Of a stretch of 44,899 nt of DNA, positions 14,779-23,804 are shown in pieces. Origin of the DNA: Rubrivivax sp. (GTDB taxonomy: Bacteria > Pseudomonadota > Gammaproteobacteria > Burkholderiales > Burkholderiaceae_C); NCBI GenBank assembly GCA_027491255.1, contig JAIXWM010000113.1, forward strand, positions 1 through 44,899, in the 5' to 3' direction. The position numbers and the translations under genes are program-made. The notes under the pieces were generated by a model, which saw only the letters and a list, made by a program, of their open reading frames with translations, was not told where the DNA came from and did no database searches. Within the stretch, counting starts at the first letter, position 1, and each line of letters starts with the position of its first letter.

Positions 14779-16128
14779 TCACGACCCCATCCCGCGCAGG
14801 CGCCGGTGCGTGTCGACCGCGTAGCGGTCGGTCATGCCGGCGACGAAGTCAGTCACGCGCAGCAGCCGCTCGTAGCGCGTACCCGCGGCGGCCACGCGCT
14901 CGGCTGCCGGGATCAGGCGCAGCAGCATGCGCGCGCGCTCGCCGCCCGGCGCCGCCGCATCCGCGGGCGCAGCGGCGGCTTCCACCGCCTCACAGAAGGA
15001 CTGCAGCAGCCAGCCGATGATCTCGAAGCCTGCCACCTGCCATTGCAGCTTGCTGCGCTCGTCGTACAGACGCTCGGCGGCGAGCGCCTTGAAGCGCTGG
15101 AACTCCGCCGCGCCGTCGATGGATTCCAGCAGCGGGCTCGGGTGCCGGCCCTCCAGCAGGGCGTCATGGTGCGCCCTGAAGGCCTGCGCCGTGCGGTCGA
15201 CGAGCACGCCGATCGTCACCGCGCGCAGGTACTCGGCGCGGTGCTGGCGGTCGCGCAGCGTCTGCGCGCGCTGCTGGTGCGTGCCGTCGATGAAGGGGGC
15301 GTGCAGCGCGAGCAGTTCGTCGAAGTCGACATGGCCCGACTTCACGCCGTCCTCGATGTCGATCACGCCGTAGCAGATGTCGTCGGCCGCCTCCACGAGG
15401 AAGGCCAGCGGATGACGCTGCCAGGCGCCGGGGCCGCGCTCGGCCAGGCCCAGGCCCTCGGCAAGCTCGGCGAACAGCGCGCGCTCGCTGTCCATGTAGC
15501 CGAACTTGCGCGCTGCAGCACCGGCGTCGGCCTGGCAGCCGGACAGCGCGTCGCAGGGGTACTTGGAGAAGGCGCCCAGCGTCGGCCAGGTCAGCTGCAG
15601 GCCGCCAGGCTGGTCGGGGTGCTGCAGCCGCACTGCCGTGCGCAGCCCCTGGGCATTGCCCTCGAAACGCAGAAGGTCGGCCTGCTGCGCCGGCGTCAGC
15701 CCCTGGAGCCAGGGCTGGCCCGGGCCGGCGAAGTACTCCCGCACCGCAGCCTCCCCGGCGTGGCCGAAGGGCGGGTTGCCGATGTCGTGCATCAGGCAGG
15801 CGGCTGCCACGATGGCACCCACGTCCTGCGGGGCGGCGAGTTCGCGCAGCGCCGCATCCAGTGCGCCGATGGCGCGGCCGGCCTGCATGCCCAGCGAGCG
15901 CCCGACGCTGGCCACCTCCAGGCTGTGGGTCAGACGCGTGCGCACGTAGTCGGTGCGCGCCATCGGGTGGACCTGGGTCTTGTCCTGCAGGCGGCGGAAG
16001 GCCGAGCAAAAGACGATGCGGTCCCAGTCCTTGAAGAACTCCGTGCGCAACTCGGCGGGATCGGCGGCGGCCGAGGCCGCCAAGGCGCGCCCGATGCGCC
16101 GGGGCTGCAGCAACTGACGCCAGTTCAC
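14779..16128 (-). CDS. dgt: dGTPase-like triphosphohydrolase (HD domain)
   Basis: A 449-residue member of the deoxyguanosinetriphosphate triphosphohydrolase-like family. HD-domain metal ligands are visible: H68 in RLTHSLEVASVGRSLG, H114-D115 in CLMHDIGNPPFGH, and a later EAADDICYGVIDIEDGVK with the C-terminal Asp. RIVFCSAFRRLQDKTQVHP is the usual N-terminal signature. It would hydrolyse dNTPs to nucleoside and triphosphate, affecting dNTP pools. The start is GTG (16126-16128). It sits between a Bug gene (45-base gap) and sbcB, all on the minus strand. Confidence 0.93.
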   Translation of the reverse strand: MNWRQLLQPRRIGRALAASAAADPAELRTEFFKDWDRIVFCSAFRRLQDKTQVHPMARTDYVRTRLTHSLEVASVGRSLGMQAGRAIGALDAALRELAAPQDVGAIVAAACLMHDIGNPPFGHAGEAAVREYFAGPGQPWLQGLTPAQQADLLRFEGNAQGLRTAVRLQHPDQPGGLQLTWPTLGAFSKYPCDALSGCQADAGAAARKFGYMDSERALFAELAEGLGLAERGPGAWQRHPLAFLVEAADDICYGVIDIEDGVKSGHVDFDELLALHAPFIDGTHQQRAQTLRDRQHRAEYLRAVTIGVLVDRTAQAFRAHHDALLEGRHPSPLLESIDGAAEFQRFKALAAERLYDERSKLQWQVAGFEIIGWLLQSFCEAVEAAAAPADAAAPGGERARMLLRLIPAAERVAAAGTRYERLLRVTDFVAGMTDRYAVDTHRRLRGMGS

Positions 16129-16173
16129 CGGCGCAACCCGGGCGGTGACTTCACGCTGCGCATCGGCGCAGGC

Positions 16174-17229
16174 TCACTCCGCCCGGATCCCGGCCGCGCG
16201 CACGACCTGGCCGTAGCGCGCGAGGTCGCGCCGCACCTCGTCGAGGTACTGCTCGGGCGTGCCCGGCGTGGGGTCGATCCCTAGCACGGCCAGGCGCTCG
16301 CGCGCGGCGGGGTCGGCGAGCACGGCATTGAGCTCGGCGTTGAGCTTCTGCAGCACGGCGCGCGGGGTGGCCGCAGGCGCGAACAGGCCGACCCAGGAGC
16401 TGACGGCGAAGTCGGGCAGGCCCGCCTCGATGAAGGTGGGCACCTCCGGCAGCGAGGACGAGCGCGCGGCGCTCGAGACCGCGATCGCGCGCAGCTTGCC
16501 GGTCTTGACGTGCCCCTGGGCGCCGGCCACGGCGGTGTAGACGAGCGGGATCGCGCCGCCGATGGCGTCGGTGATCGCCTGGCCGCCGCCCTTGTAGGGC
16601 ACGTGCTGAAGGTTGGCGCCGGTGCGCTGGCGCAGCAGTTCGCCGGCGATGTGCGGGGTGCCGCCGATGCCCGAAGTACCGTAGGACAGCCCGCCGGTCT
16701 GCGTCTTCGACAGCGCGATCACCTCCTGCAGCGTGCGCGCCGGCACGCCGGGGTGGGCCACCAGGATCAGCACCGCGTCGCCGATCTTGCCCACCGGGGC
16801 AAAGTCCTTGACCGTGTCGAAGGGCACCTTCTGGAACACATGGGGATTGATGACCATCGTGCCGTCGAAGCCGAGCAGCAAGGTGTGGCCGTCGGCCGGC
16901 GCGGTGGCGACGATCTGCGTGCCGATGTTGCCCGAAGCGCCCGGCTTGTTGTCGACGACGACCTGCTGGCCCAGGCGCCGGCCCAGGAACTCGGCGATCA
17001 CGCGCGCGCTCGTGTCGGTGACGCCACCGGGCGTGAAAGGCACGACCAGGCGGATGGGCTTGGACGGAAAGACGTCCTGCGCGAGGGCCACCTGCGGGGC
17101 GCCGCCCAGCAAAGCGGCGGCGGCGGCAGTGGCGGCCGCGGTCAGCAGGCAGCGCCGGCCGGGGGCGCTGTCGTCACGGTGCGCCAGGGTTCGGGAGGTG
17201 GGAGTCGTCGGGACGCGGCGGGGCTTCAT
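16174..17229 (-). CDS. Bug/TctC-family periplasmic solute-binding protein
   Basis: A 351-residue Bug-family receptor, clearly related to the one at 9505-10524. A long signal region ends in a run of alanines (LTAAATAAAAALLGGAPQVALAQ). It is followed by FPSKPIRLVVPFTPGGVTDT, VVVDNKPGASGNIGTQIVA, MVINPHVFQKVPFDTVKDF and HVPYKGGGQAITDAIGG. ATG 17227-17229 has GGAGAT upstream; in-frame codons further out have none. Its place directly upstream of dgt-sbcB and divergent from the riboflavin genes does not reveal a ligand. Bug genes are very numerous in Burkholderiales and often orphan. Confidence 0.92.
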   Translation of the reverse strand: MKPRRVPTTPTSRTLAHRDDSAPGRRCLLTAAATAAAAALLGGAPQVALAQDVFPSKPIRLVVPFTPGGVTDTSARVIAEFLGRRLGQQVVVDNKPGASGNIGTQIVATAPADGHTLLLGFDGTMVINPHVFQKVPFDTVKDFAPVGKIGDAVLILVAHPGVPARTLQEVIALSKTQTGGLSYGTSGIGGTPHIAGELLRQRTGANLQHVPYKGGGQAITDAIGGAIPLVYTAVAGAQGHVKTGKLRAIAVSSAARSSSLPEVPTFIEAGLPDFAVSSWVGLFAPAATPRAVLQKLNAELNAVLADPAARERLAVLGIDPTPGTPEQYLDEVRRDLARYGQVVRAAGIRAE

Positions 17230-17333
17230 CGGAAATCTCCAGGGCTCGGGCCGGAGCGAAGGCGGCCGGCACGGTGCGCATGCTGCCTGCTGATGCCAGC
17301 GCCGGTCACCGTGGGGGATTGGCGCGAAGTGTA

Positions 17334-17351
17334 GGTCGCCGGCCGGCGACC
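17334..17351. repeat. 18-base perfect palindrome in a divergent intergenic region
   Basis: GGTCGCCGG followed by CCGGCGACC, a perfect 18-base palindrome between the divergent Bug gene and ribBX. It could be an operator or a short stem-loop with a GGCC loop. In DNA of this GC content a chance palindrome is also plausible. Confidence 0.35.
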
Positions 17352-17399
17352 GGGCGCGTGGCGCCGGCTGACCACCGGCATCGAGGGCTGCCCGCCTCC

Positions 17400-17405
17400 T
17401 ACAAT
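17400..17405 (+). promoter_or_regulatory. Possible -10 box of ribBX
   Basis: TACAAT stands six bases before the ATG at 17412, in a GC-rich region where such a hexamer is rare. If it is the -10 element, transcription would begin at or next to the start codon and the mRNA would be nearly leaderless. That agrees with the lack of any Shine-Dalgarno sequence here. No convincing -35 is seen 17 bases upstream. Confidence 0.35.
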
Positions 17406-17411
17406 GATGCA

Positions 17412-18524
17412 ATGCCCCTGTCCCCGATACCCGAGCTGGTGGCCGAGCTGGCGGCCGGCCGCATGATCGTGCTGGTCGACGAAGAGGACCGCGAGAACGA
17501 AGGCGACATCGTCATCGCGGCCGACCACGTCACCCCCGAGGCGATCAACTTCATGGCGCGCCACGCGCGCGGACTCATCTGCCTGACGCTGACGCGCGAG
17601 CGCTGCGAGCGCCTGCAGCTGCCGCCCATGGTCAGCCGCAACGGCACCAAGCACGGCACCGCCTTCACGGTCTCGATCGAGGCCGCCAGCGGCGTGACCA
17701 CCGGCATCTCGGCCGCCGACCGGGCACGCACGGTCCAGGTGGCCGTGGGTCGCGACGCGCGGCCCTCCGACCTGGTGCAACCCGGCCACATCTTCCCGCT
17801 GCAGGCCCAGGACGGCGGCGTGCTGATGCGCGCCGGCCACACCGAGGCCGGCTGCGATCTGGCGGCGATGGCCGGGCTGAGCCCGGCGTCGGTGATCTGC
17901 GAGGTCATGAACGACGACGGCACGATGGCGCGCCTGCCCGACCTGGAGGTCTTTGCGCAGCGCCACAGCCTGAAGATCGGCGCCATCGCGGACCTGATCC
18001 ACTTCAAGAGTCAGCACGAGTCGCTGGTGCAGCGCGTCGGCCAGCGCCGGCTCGTCACGCCGCAAGGCGCATTCGAGTGCATTGCCTACCGCGACCGCAG
18101 CGGCGGCCTGCACCTGGCGCTCACGCATGGCCGCTGGACGGCCGACGACGTCGTGCTCGTGCGCGTGCACGAGCCCTTCACCGCCCTGGACCTGCTGGAC
18201 GCCGGCGAGACCCGCCACTCCTGGGCCCTGCCGGCTGCGCTGAACCGTCTGCAGTCGGCGCCGGCCGGCGTGGCGGTGCTGCTGAACTGCGGCCAGGACG
18301 GCGAGACGCTGCTCGGTCAGGTGCTGCCCCAGGCGGCGGGTGCCGCACCCACGCGCGGGCCGTGGGACCTGCGCACCTATGGCGTCGGTGCCCAGATCCT
18401 GCGCGGTCTGGGCATCGGCCGCATGACGCTGCTGGGACGACCACGACGCATGCCCAGCATGACCGGTTACGGGCTCGAAGTCACCGGCTTCCTGCCGGCG
18501 GGTCCGGCACCGGCCGCCACCTGA
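17412..18524 (+). CDS. ribB: 3,4-dihydroxy-2-butanone-4-phosphate synthase with degenerate GTP cyclohydrolase II domain (RibBX type)
   Basis: A 370-residue protein. Residues 1-~205 are a complete RibB domain: [19 protein letters not shown] with the acidic metal-binding site, [15 protein letters not shown], and [16 protein letters not shown]. It converts ribulose 5-phosphate to the four-carbon riboflavin precursor. The second half aligns with RibA in position, but the zinc-binding cysteine cluster and catalytic core of GTP cyclohydrolase II are absent; only scattered features remain ([27 protein letters not shown]). This is the RibBX form, known in proteobacteria with a separate true RibA elsewhere. 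It heads the run to tolA. No FMN riboswitch is visible upstream. Confidence 0.92.
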   Translation: MPLSPIPELVAELAAGRMIVLVDEEDRENEGDIVIAADHVTPEAINFMARHARGLICLTLTRERCERLQLPPMVSRNGTKHGTAFTVSIEAASGVTTGISAADRARTVQVAVGRDARPSDLVQPGHIFPLQAQDGGVLMRAGHTEAGCDLAAMAGLSPASVICEVMNDDGTMARLPDLEVFAQRHSLKIGAIADLIHFKSQHESLVQRVGQRRLVTPQGAFECIAYRDRSGGLHLALTHGRWTADDVVLVRVHEPFTALDLLDAGETRHSWALPAALNRLQSAPAGVAVLLNCGQDGETLLGQVLPQAAGAAPTRGPWDLRTYGVGAQILRGLGIGRMTLLGRPRRMPSMTGYGLEVTGFLPAGPAPAAT

Positions 18525-18545
18525 TTCCGCACAGGACACCGCCCG

Positions 18546-19010
18546 ATGAAGAACGCTGACCAAGGTCAGGCCCAGCCGCTCGACGGCGAGGGCCTGAGCA
18601 TAGGGATCGTGCGCGCGCGTTTCAATGATGCGATCACGCAGGCGCTCGCGCAGGCCTGCCTGGCCGAGCTGGCCGCGCTGGGCGTGCGCGACGAGGACAT
18701 CCGCCAGGTTCAGGTGCCCGGCGCACTGGAGGTGCCGGTGGCGCTGAAGGCCATGGCCGACAGCGGCGACTACGACGCGCTCGTCGCCCTGGGCTGCATC
18801 ATCCGCGGAGAGACCTACCACTTCGAGCTCGTGGCCAACGAGAGCGGCGCCGGGGTGACGCGGGTCGCGCTGGACCACGTCATCCCCATTGCCAACGCCA
18901 TCCTCACGGTCGAGAACGAGGCCCAGGCCCGCGCGCGCGTAGCCGACAAGGGCCGAGATGCCGCGCGCGTGGCCGTCGAGATGGCGCTGCTGATGGACGA
19001 ACTGGCCTGA
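18546..19010 (+). CDS. ribH: 6,7-dimethyl-8-ribityllumazine synthase
   Basis: A 154-residue lumazine synthase. Landmarks are [13 protein letters not shown] (the RFN that contacts the aromatic ring), [25 protein letters not shown], and the catalytic-histidine region [13 protein letters not shown], then TVENEAQA. It joins the RibB product with the pyrimidine intermediate to form lumazine. The gene starts 21 bases after ribBX and would share its transcript. Confidence 0.96.
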   Translation: MKNADQGQAQPLDGEGLSIGIVRARFNDAITQALAQACLAELAALGVRDEDIRQVQVPGALEVPVALKAMADSGDYDALVALGCIIRGETYHFELVANESGAGVTRVALDHVIPIANAILTVENEAQARARVADKGRDAARVAVEMALLMDELA

Positions 19011-19057
19011 ACAGGGGCTGCGGGCAGACTGCCCGGCCCTGCGAACAGGCCCATGAC

Positions 19058-19609
19058 ATGACAACGAACACCGAGATACCTGCCGGGCCGCACCCGCCAG
19101 ACGCAGCAGACGCGGCGGCTGCGCCAGTGCCACAGCGCAAGCCGGGCGGCGCGCGCCGCTCCGGCCCCTCACCCCGGCGTCGGTCGCGCGAGTTCGCGCT
19201 GCAAGGCCTGTATGAATGGCTGCTCGCCCGCGGCGATGCGGGCGTGATCGACGCCCACATGCGCGAGCAGGAAGAGTTCGAGCGCTGCGACAGCGCGCAC
19301 TTCGACGCCTTGCTGCACGGCTGCATCCGCGACGCGGCGACGCTGGACGCCGCGCTGGCGCGCCATGTGGACCGCAAGACGAGTGCGCTGTCGCCGGTGG
19401 AGCACGCGGCGCTGATGATCGGCGTATGGGAGCTCGCCAACTGCATCGAGATCCCCTACAAGGTCGTCATCAACGAGGCCGTCGAACTGGCCAAGGCCTT
19501 CGGCGGCACCGACGGCCACAAGTATGTCAACGGTGTGCTGGACCGCACCGCGGCCGACCTGCGAGCGGTCGAGGTCGCGCAGGCACGCTCGGCGCCGCGT
19601 CGGTCGTGA
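19058..19609 (+). CDS. nusB: Transcription antitermination protein NusB
   Basis: A 183-residue NusB with a long, low-complexity N-terminal extension of about 40 residues (Ala/Pro/Arg-rich) before the conserved start RRRSREFALQGLYEWLL. The C-terminal core has LSPVEHAALMIGVWELANCI, EIPYKVVINEAVELAKAFGG and GHKYVNGVLD. NusB with NusE binds boxA RNA for rRNA antitermination. The ribH-nusB order is the common bacterial arrangement. The stop overlaps the next gene's GTG start (GTGA). Confidence 0.95.
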   Translation: MTTNTEIPAGPHPPDAADAAAAPVPQRKPGGARRSGPSPRRRSREFALQGLYEWLLARGDAGVIDAHMREQEEFERCDSAHFDALLHGCIRDAATLDAALARHVDRKTSALSPVEHAALMIGVWELANCIEIPYKVVINEAVELAKAFGGTDGHKYVNGVLDRTAADLRAVEVAQARSAPRRS

Positions 19610-20793
19610 AGCTCGCCTCGCGCCTGGAGCGCATCGACCCGTTCTGGGTCATGGAGATGGCGAAGTCCGCGCGCGAGATCGCGGCCGGGCCCGGCTGCGA
19701 CCCTGCGCACGGTGGCGAGCCGATGATCTATCTGAACATCGGCGAACCCGACTTCGGCGCCCCGCCGGCGGCGCTGGTGGCCGCCCGCGCCTGCATGGAT
19801 GCCGGCCGCACGCCCTACACCCAGGCCACCGGACTGCCGGCGCTGCGAGCGGCGATCTCGCGCTGGTACGCGCAACGCCACGGGTTGGACGTGGCGCCGC
19901 AGCGCATCGTCGTCACCGCCGGCGCCTCCGCCGGGCTGCAACTCGCCTGTCTGGCGCTGTTCGAGCGCGGCGACGAGGTGCTGATGCCCGACCCGAGCTA
20001 CCCCTGCAACCGGCACTTCGTCGCCGCTGCCGACGCGCACGCGCGGCTGCTGCCTTGCGGACCGGCGCAGCGTTTCCAGCCTGACGCGCAGATGGTGGCT
20101 GCGGCCTGGGGCCCGACCACCCGCGGGGTGCTGCTGGCCTCGCCGTCCAACCCCACCGGCACCTCGATCGACCCATCGCAGCTGCGCGCCATCGTCGAGG
20201 CCGTGCGCGCCCGCGGCGGGGTCACGATCGTCGACGAGATCTACCTCGGCCTGAGCTATGACGCCCGCTACGGCCAGAGCGCGCTCGCCCTCGGCGAGGA
20301 CGTCATCTCGGTCAACAGCTTCTCGAAGTATTTCTCGATGACGGGATGGCGCCTGGGCTGGCTCGTGTTGCCGTCCTGGCTGGTGGGTCCGGTCGAGCGG
20401 CTGGCGCAGAACCTCTACATCTGCGCGTCGACGCTGGCTCAGGAGGCCGCGCTGGCCTGCTTCAGCCCCGAGTCCATCGCCGAGTGCGAGCGCCGGCGCG
20501 GTGAACTGCAGCGCCGGCGCGACGTCGCCGTGGCTGGATTGGACGCGATCGGACTGCAGGTGCCGGTCCTGCCCGACGGCGCCTTCTACGCCTGGGCGAA
20601 CTGCAGCGCCCACAGCGCCGACAGCTGGGACTTCTGCCACCGGATGCTGGAACGCGCGCATGTCGCCCTCACCCCGGGCCGCGACTTCGGCCCCGCCGGG
20701 GCAGCGAGCCATCTGCGGCTGAGCTTCGCCAGCGCGATGGACCAGATCCAGGCCGCGCTGCAGCGGCTGCGGCGCGAACTTGACCGCGCCTGA
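19606..20793 (+). CDS. PLP-dependent class I/II aminotransferase
   Basis: A 395-residue fold-type I aminotransferase. It has YLNIGEPDFGAPPAA, PYTQATGLPALRAAI, IVVTAGASAGLQLACLALF, PSNPTGTSID, VDEIYLGLSYD, and the PLP-lysine motif SFSKYFSMTGWRLGW. It probably transfers the amino group of an amino acid to a 2-oxoacid; the substrate is not decidable. The GTG start at 19606 overlaps the nusB stop by four bases and gives the family's usual beginning; ATG 19651 would cut conserved residues. The stop is 9 bases before ybgC. Confidence 0.92.
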   Translation: MKLASRLERIDPFWVMEMAKSAREIAAGPGCDPAHGGEPMIYLNIGEPDFGAPPAALVAARACMDAGRTPYTQATGLPALRAAISRWYAQRHGLDVAPQRIVVTAGASAGLQLACLALFERGDEVLMPDPSYPCNRHFVAAADAHARLLPCGPAQRFQPDAQMVAAAWGPTTRGVLLASPSNPTGTSIDPSQLRAIVEAVRARGGVTIVDEIYLGLSYDARYGQSALALGEDVISVNSFSKYFSMTGWRLGWLVLPSWLVGPVERLAQNLYICASTLAQEAALACFSPESIAECERRRGELQRRRDVAVAGLDAIGLQVPVLPDGAFYAWANCSAHSADSWDFCHRMLERAHVALTPGRDFGPAGAASHLRLSFASAMDQIQAALQRLRRELDRA

Positions 20794-20802
20794 CGCCCGA
20801 CG

Positions 20803-21291
20803 ATGACGAGCCGGCAGCCGGCCTTCGCGCATCCGGTACGCGTGTACTGGGAGGACACCGACGCCGGCGGCATCGTCTTCTACGCCAACTACCTGAAGTT
20901 CTTCGAGCGCGCGCGCACCGAGTGGCTGCGCGCGCTTGGCGTGCAGCAGCAGGCGCTGCGCGAGCAGACCGGGCTGATGTTCATCGTCAGCCAGACCGCG
21001 GTGCGGCACCTGGCGCCAGCGCGGCTGGACGACCTGCTGCAGATCAGCGTGGCAGTGACCGAACTGGGCCGCGCAACCCTGACGCTGGAGCAGCAGGCCT
21101 GGCGCGACGATGTGCTGCTGGCCGAGGGGACGGTGCGCGTGGCCTGCGCCGACGCAGCGAGCCTGCAGCCCCGGCGGCTGCCGGCGACGCTGCTGGAGCG
21201 GCTGCGGGCTGCGGTCTCGGGCAGCGAGGTCCTCGCATCGCCGCGTCCAGCCTGCAACAATCGGCCTCCAGGAGGAAGCCCAGTCCCATGA
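20803..21291 (+). CDS. ybgC: Tol-Pal-associated acyl-CoA thioesterase YbgC
   Basis: A 162-residue hotdog-fold thioesterase of the YbgC/4-hydroxybenzoyl-CoA group. The active-site stretch is VYWEDTDAGGIVFYANYLKF, with FFERARTEWLRALGV after it. YbgC hydrolyses acyl-CoA or acyl-ACP and is encoded with the Tol-Pal system in most proteobacteria. Its stop TGA overlaps the tolQ ATG (ATGA). The last ~20 residues overlay the tolQ ribosome-binding site. Confidence 0.94.
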   Translation: MTSRQPAFAHPVRVYWEDTDAGGIVFYANYLKFFERARTEWLRALGVQQQALREQTGLMFIVSQTAVRHLAPARLDDLLQISVAVTELGRATLTLEQQAWRDDVLLAEGTVRVACADAASLQPRRLPATLLERLRAAVSGSEVLASPRPACNNRPPGGSPVP

Positions 21292-21983
21292 ACCAAGACC
21301 TGTCCATCATCAAGCTCGCGCTCGAGGCGAGCTGGGTCGTGCAGCTCGTGATGGCGATGCTGCTCTTCGGGTCGATCGCGAGCTGGGCGGCGATCTTCGG
21401 CAAGGTCTTCAGCCTGAAGCGGGTCCGTGTCGGCAACGAGGCCTTCGAGCGCGATTTCTGGTCCGGACGCAGCCTGACCGAGTTGCACCAGGCGGCGCGG
21501 CAGAAGCGCGACCCGGCGCCGATGGAGCGCATCTTTTCTGCCGGCATGAGCGAGTTCCTCAAGCTGCGGGAGCGCCGGCTCGAGCCGGCGATGCTGATCG
21601 AAGGTTCGAGCCGCGCGATGCGCGCCAGCCTGCAGCGCGAACTCGACGGCATCGAGCGAAACCTGAACTTCCTGGCCTCGGTGGGGTCTGTCAGCCCCTA
21701 CATCGGCCTGTTCGGCACGGTCTGGGGGATCATGCATGCGTTCGTCGGTCTGTCCAACCTGCAGCAGGTGACGCTGGCCAACGTCGCCCCCGGCATCGCG
21801 GAAGCGCTGGTGGCCACGGCCATCGGCCTGTTCGCGGCGATCCCGGCGGTCGTCGCCTACAACCGCTTCGCCAACGACATCGACCGCATCGCCAACCAGC
21901 TCGAGACCTTCATGGAGGAGTTCACCAACATCCTCCAGCGCAATGCCTCGGCCGCGCCGGCAGCAGCTCAGTTGCCGAGGTAG
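21288..21983 (+). CDS. tolQ: Tol-Pal system protein TolQ
   Basis: A 231-residue inner-membrane protein of the MotA/TolQ/ExbB family. Three membrane segments are visible: residues ~15-38, then SVSPYIGLFGTVWGIMHAF near 140-160, and EALVATAIGLFAAIPAVVAY near 180-205. A cytoplasmic loop separates the first two. TolQ with TolR forms the proton-driven motor that energises TolA in outer-membrane constriction at division. A strong AGGAGG lies upstream of ATG 21288, inside the end of ybgC. Confidence 0.96.
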   Translation: MNQDLSIIKLALEASWVVQLVMAMLLFGSIASWAAIFGKVFSLKRVRVGNEAFERDFWSGRSLTELHQAARQKRDPAPMERIFSAGMSEFLKLRERRLEPAMLIEGSSRAMRASLQRELDGIERNLNFLASVGSVSPYIGLFGTVWGIMHAFVGLSNLQQVTLANVAPGIAEALVATAIGLFAAIPAVVAYNRFANDIDRIANQLETFMEEFTNILQRNASAAPAAAQLPR

Positions 21984-21986
21984 GCC

Positions 21987-22418
<432 letters not shown>

Positions 22419-22427
22419 GCGCACCCC

Positions 22428-23804
22428 ATGGCAGCCCCGCCAGCCATGACGACGGCGGCATCGGCCGCGCCGCCCGCACCGCGCACATCGCTGGCGGAGC
22501 GGCCGGGCACCGGGCTCGCGCTGTCGATGCTGGTGCACGCCCTGCTGCTGGCTGCGCTCGCCTGGGGGGTGAGCTGGCGCTCGCCGGCTCCGATCACGGT
22601 CTCGGCCGAGCTGTGGTCTGCCCAGCCTCAGCAGGCCGCGCCGCGGGCCGAGACCCCTGTGGAAAACCCCGCTCAGCGCCCGGCCGAGGCGGCTGCGACC
22701 CCACCACCCGCTGCTCAACGCCGTGCCGATGCCAAGGCCGAGACGGCCGACCAGGACCTGCGGTCTCGCATCGCCGCGTTGGCACGCCAGGAACAGCAGC
22801 GCCAAAGCGAGCAGGAACGTGCGCGCGAGGAGCAGCGCGCCAAGGAGGAAGAGCGCCTGCGCGAGCAGGAGCGCCAGCGCGAGGAAGCTGCCAGGAAACA
22901 GATCGAGCAGGAACGCCAGGCGGAGATCGAGCGCGACCGGCGCGAGCAGGAACGCCGCAAGGCCGAGGCCGAGGAGCGCCGCAAGCAGGAGGCGGAGAAG
23001 AAGCGCAAGGAAGACGAGCGCAAGAAGAAGGAAAAGGAGAAAGAGAAGGAGAAGGAGGACGAGCGCAAGCGCAAGCAGAAGGAAGACGAGCGCAAGAAGA
23101 AAGAAAAGGAAAAGGAGCGCGAGGACGAGCGGCGCAAGAAGGAAAAGGAAGCCCAGGACCGCAAGAAGAAGGAAGACGAGGACCGCGCGCGCGAGGACGC
23201 GGCCAAGCGCAAGGCCGCTGAGAAGGCCGCCGAGAAGGCTGCGGCGAAGAGCGAGAAGGCGGAGCAGACCAAGCCCGCCGCGAAGAGCGAGAAGACGGAG
23301 CCGGCCAAGCCCGCGGAGAAAGCGCCGGAAAAAGCGCCCGAGAAGACACCGGAGAAGGCTGCCGAGAAACCGCCCGAAAAGCCCCCGGAAAAGCCCGCGG
23401 AAAAGTCCCAGCCACCGCAGAAGGCCGCCGAGCCGCGCAAGGACGCTGCGCCCGCGGCCTCGACCTCTCCCACCGCATCGGGACGTGGCAGCGCCGCTGT
23501 CGATGCCGCGCCCTCGCGCGCCTACGGTGGCCTGCTCGTGGCCGCGATCCGCCCCAACATCGTCTACGCAGAAGACAGCGAGACCAACTTCGAGACCGAG
23601 GTCTTCGTCACCACGCGACCCGACGGCCGCATCAACTCGGTGCGTATCACCCGCCCCAGCGGCAGCCGCGTCTGGGACGACGCCGTGGTGCGGGCGCTGG
23701 AGAAAACCGAGCGCCTGCCACCCGACATCAATGGTCAGGTGCCGCCGCTGATCACCAAGGAGGGTCTGCTGGTGATCCTGAGGCCGCGGGACCTGGCACG
23801 CTGA
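22428..23804 (+). CDS. tolA: Cell envelope integrity protein TolA
   Basis: A 458-residue protein in three parts. The N-terminal membrane helix has the S33-x3-H37 pattern (ALSMLVHALLLAALAW), which docks on TolQR. Domain II is a very long Lys/Glu/Arg-rich coiled coil (~100-300), then a Pro/Ala/Lys/Glu stretch to ~340. The C-terminal domain III is TonB-like (AIRPNIVYAEDSETNFETEV ... SGSRVWDDAVVRALEKTERL). It links the inner membrane to Pal and the outer membrane. The tandem codons for EKAPEKxPEKA-type units make this a mutable region. tolB and pal do not follow; the 3' end is overlapped by the opposite gene over 53 bases. Confidence 0.95.
   Translation: MAAPPAMTTAASAAPPAPRTSLAERPGTGLALSMLVHALLLAALAWGVSWRSPAPITVSAELWSAQPQQAAPRAETPVENPAQRPAEAAATPPPAAQRRADAKAETADQDLRSRIAALARQEQQRQSEQERAREEQRAKEEERLREQERQREEAARKQIEQERQAEIERDRREQERRKAEAEERRKQEAEKKRKEDERKKKEKEKEKEKEDERKRKQKEDERKKKEKEKEREDERRKKEKEAQDRKKKEDEDRAREDAAKRKAAEKAAEKAAAKSEKAEQTKPAAKSEKTEPAKPAEKAPEKAPEKTPEKAAEKPPEKPPEKPAEKSQPPQKAAEPRKDAAPAASTSPTASGRGSAAVDAAPSRAYGGLLVAAIRPNIVYAEDSETNFETEVFVTTRPDGRINSVRITRPSGSRVWDDAVVRALEKTERLPPDINGQVPPLITKEGLLVILRPRDLAR

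Noticed and set aside
17230..17411. FMN riboswitch upstream of ribBX
   Set aside because: The conserved RFN-element segments (AGGGCAGGGTG-like, ACCGGCGGT-like) are not present; only an 18-base palindrome is seen.
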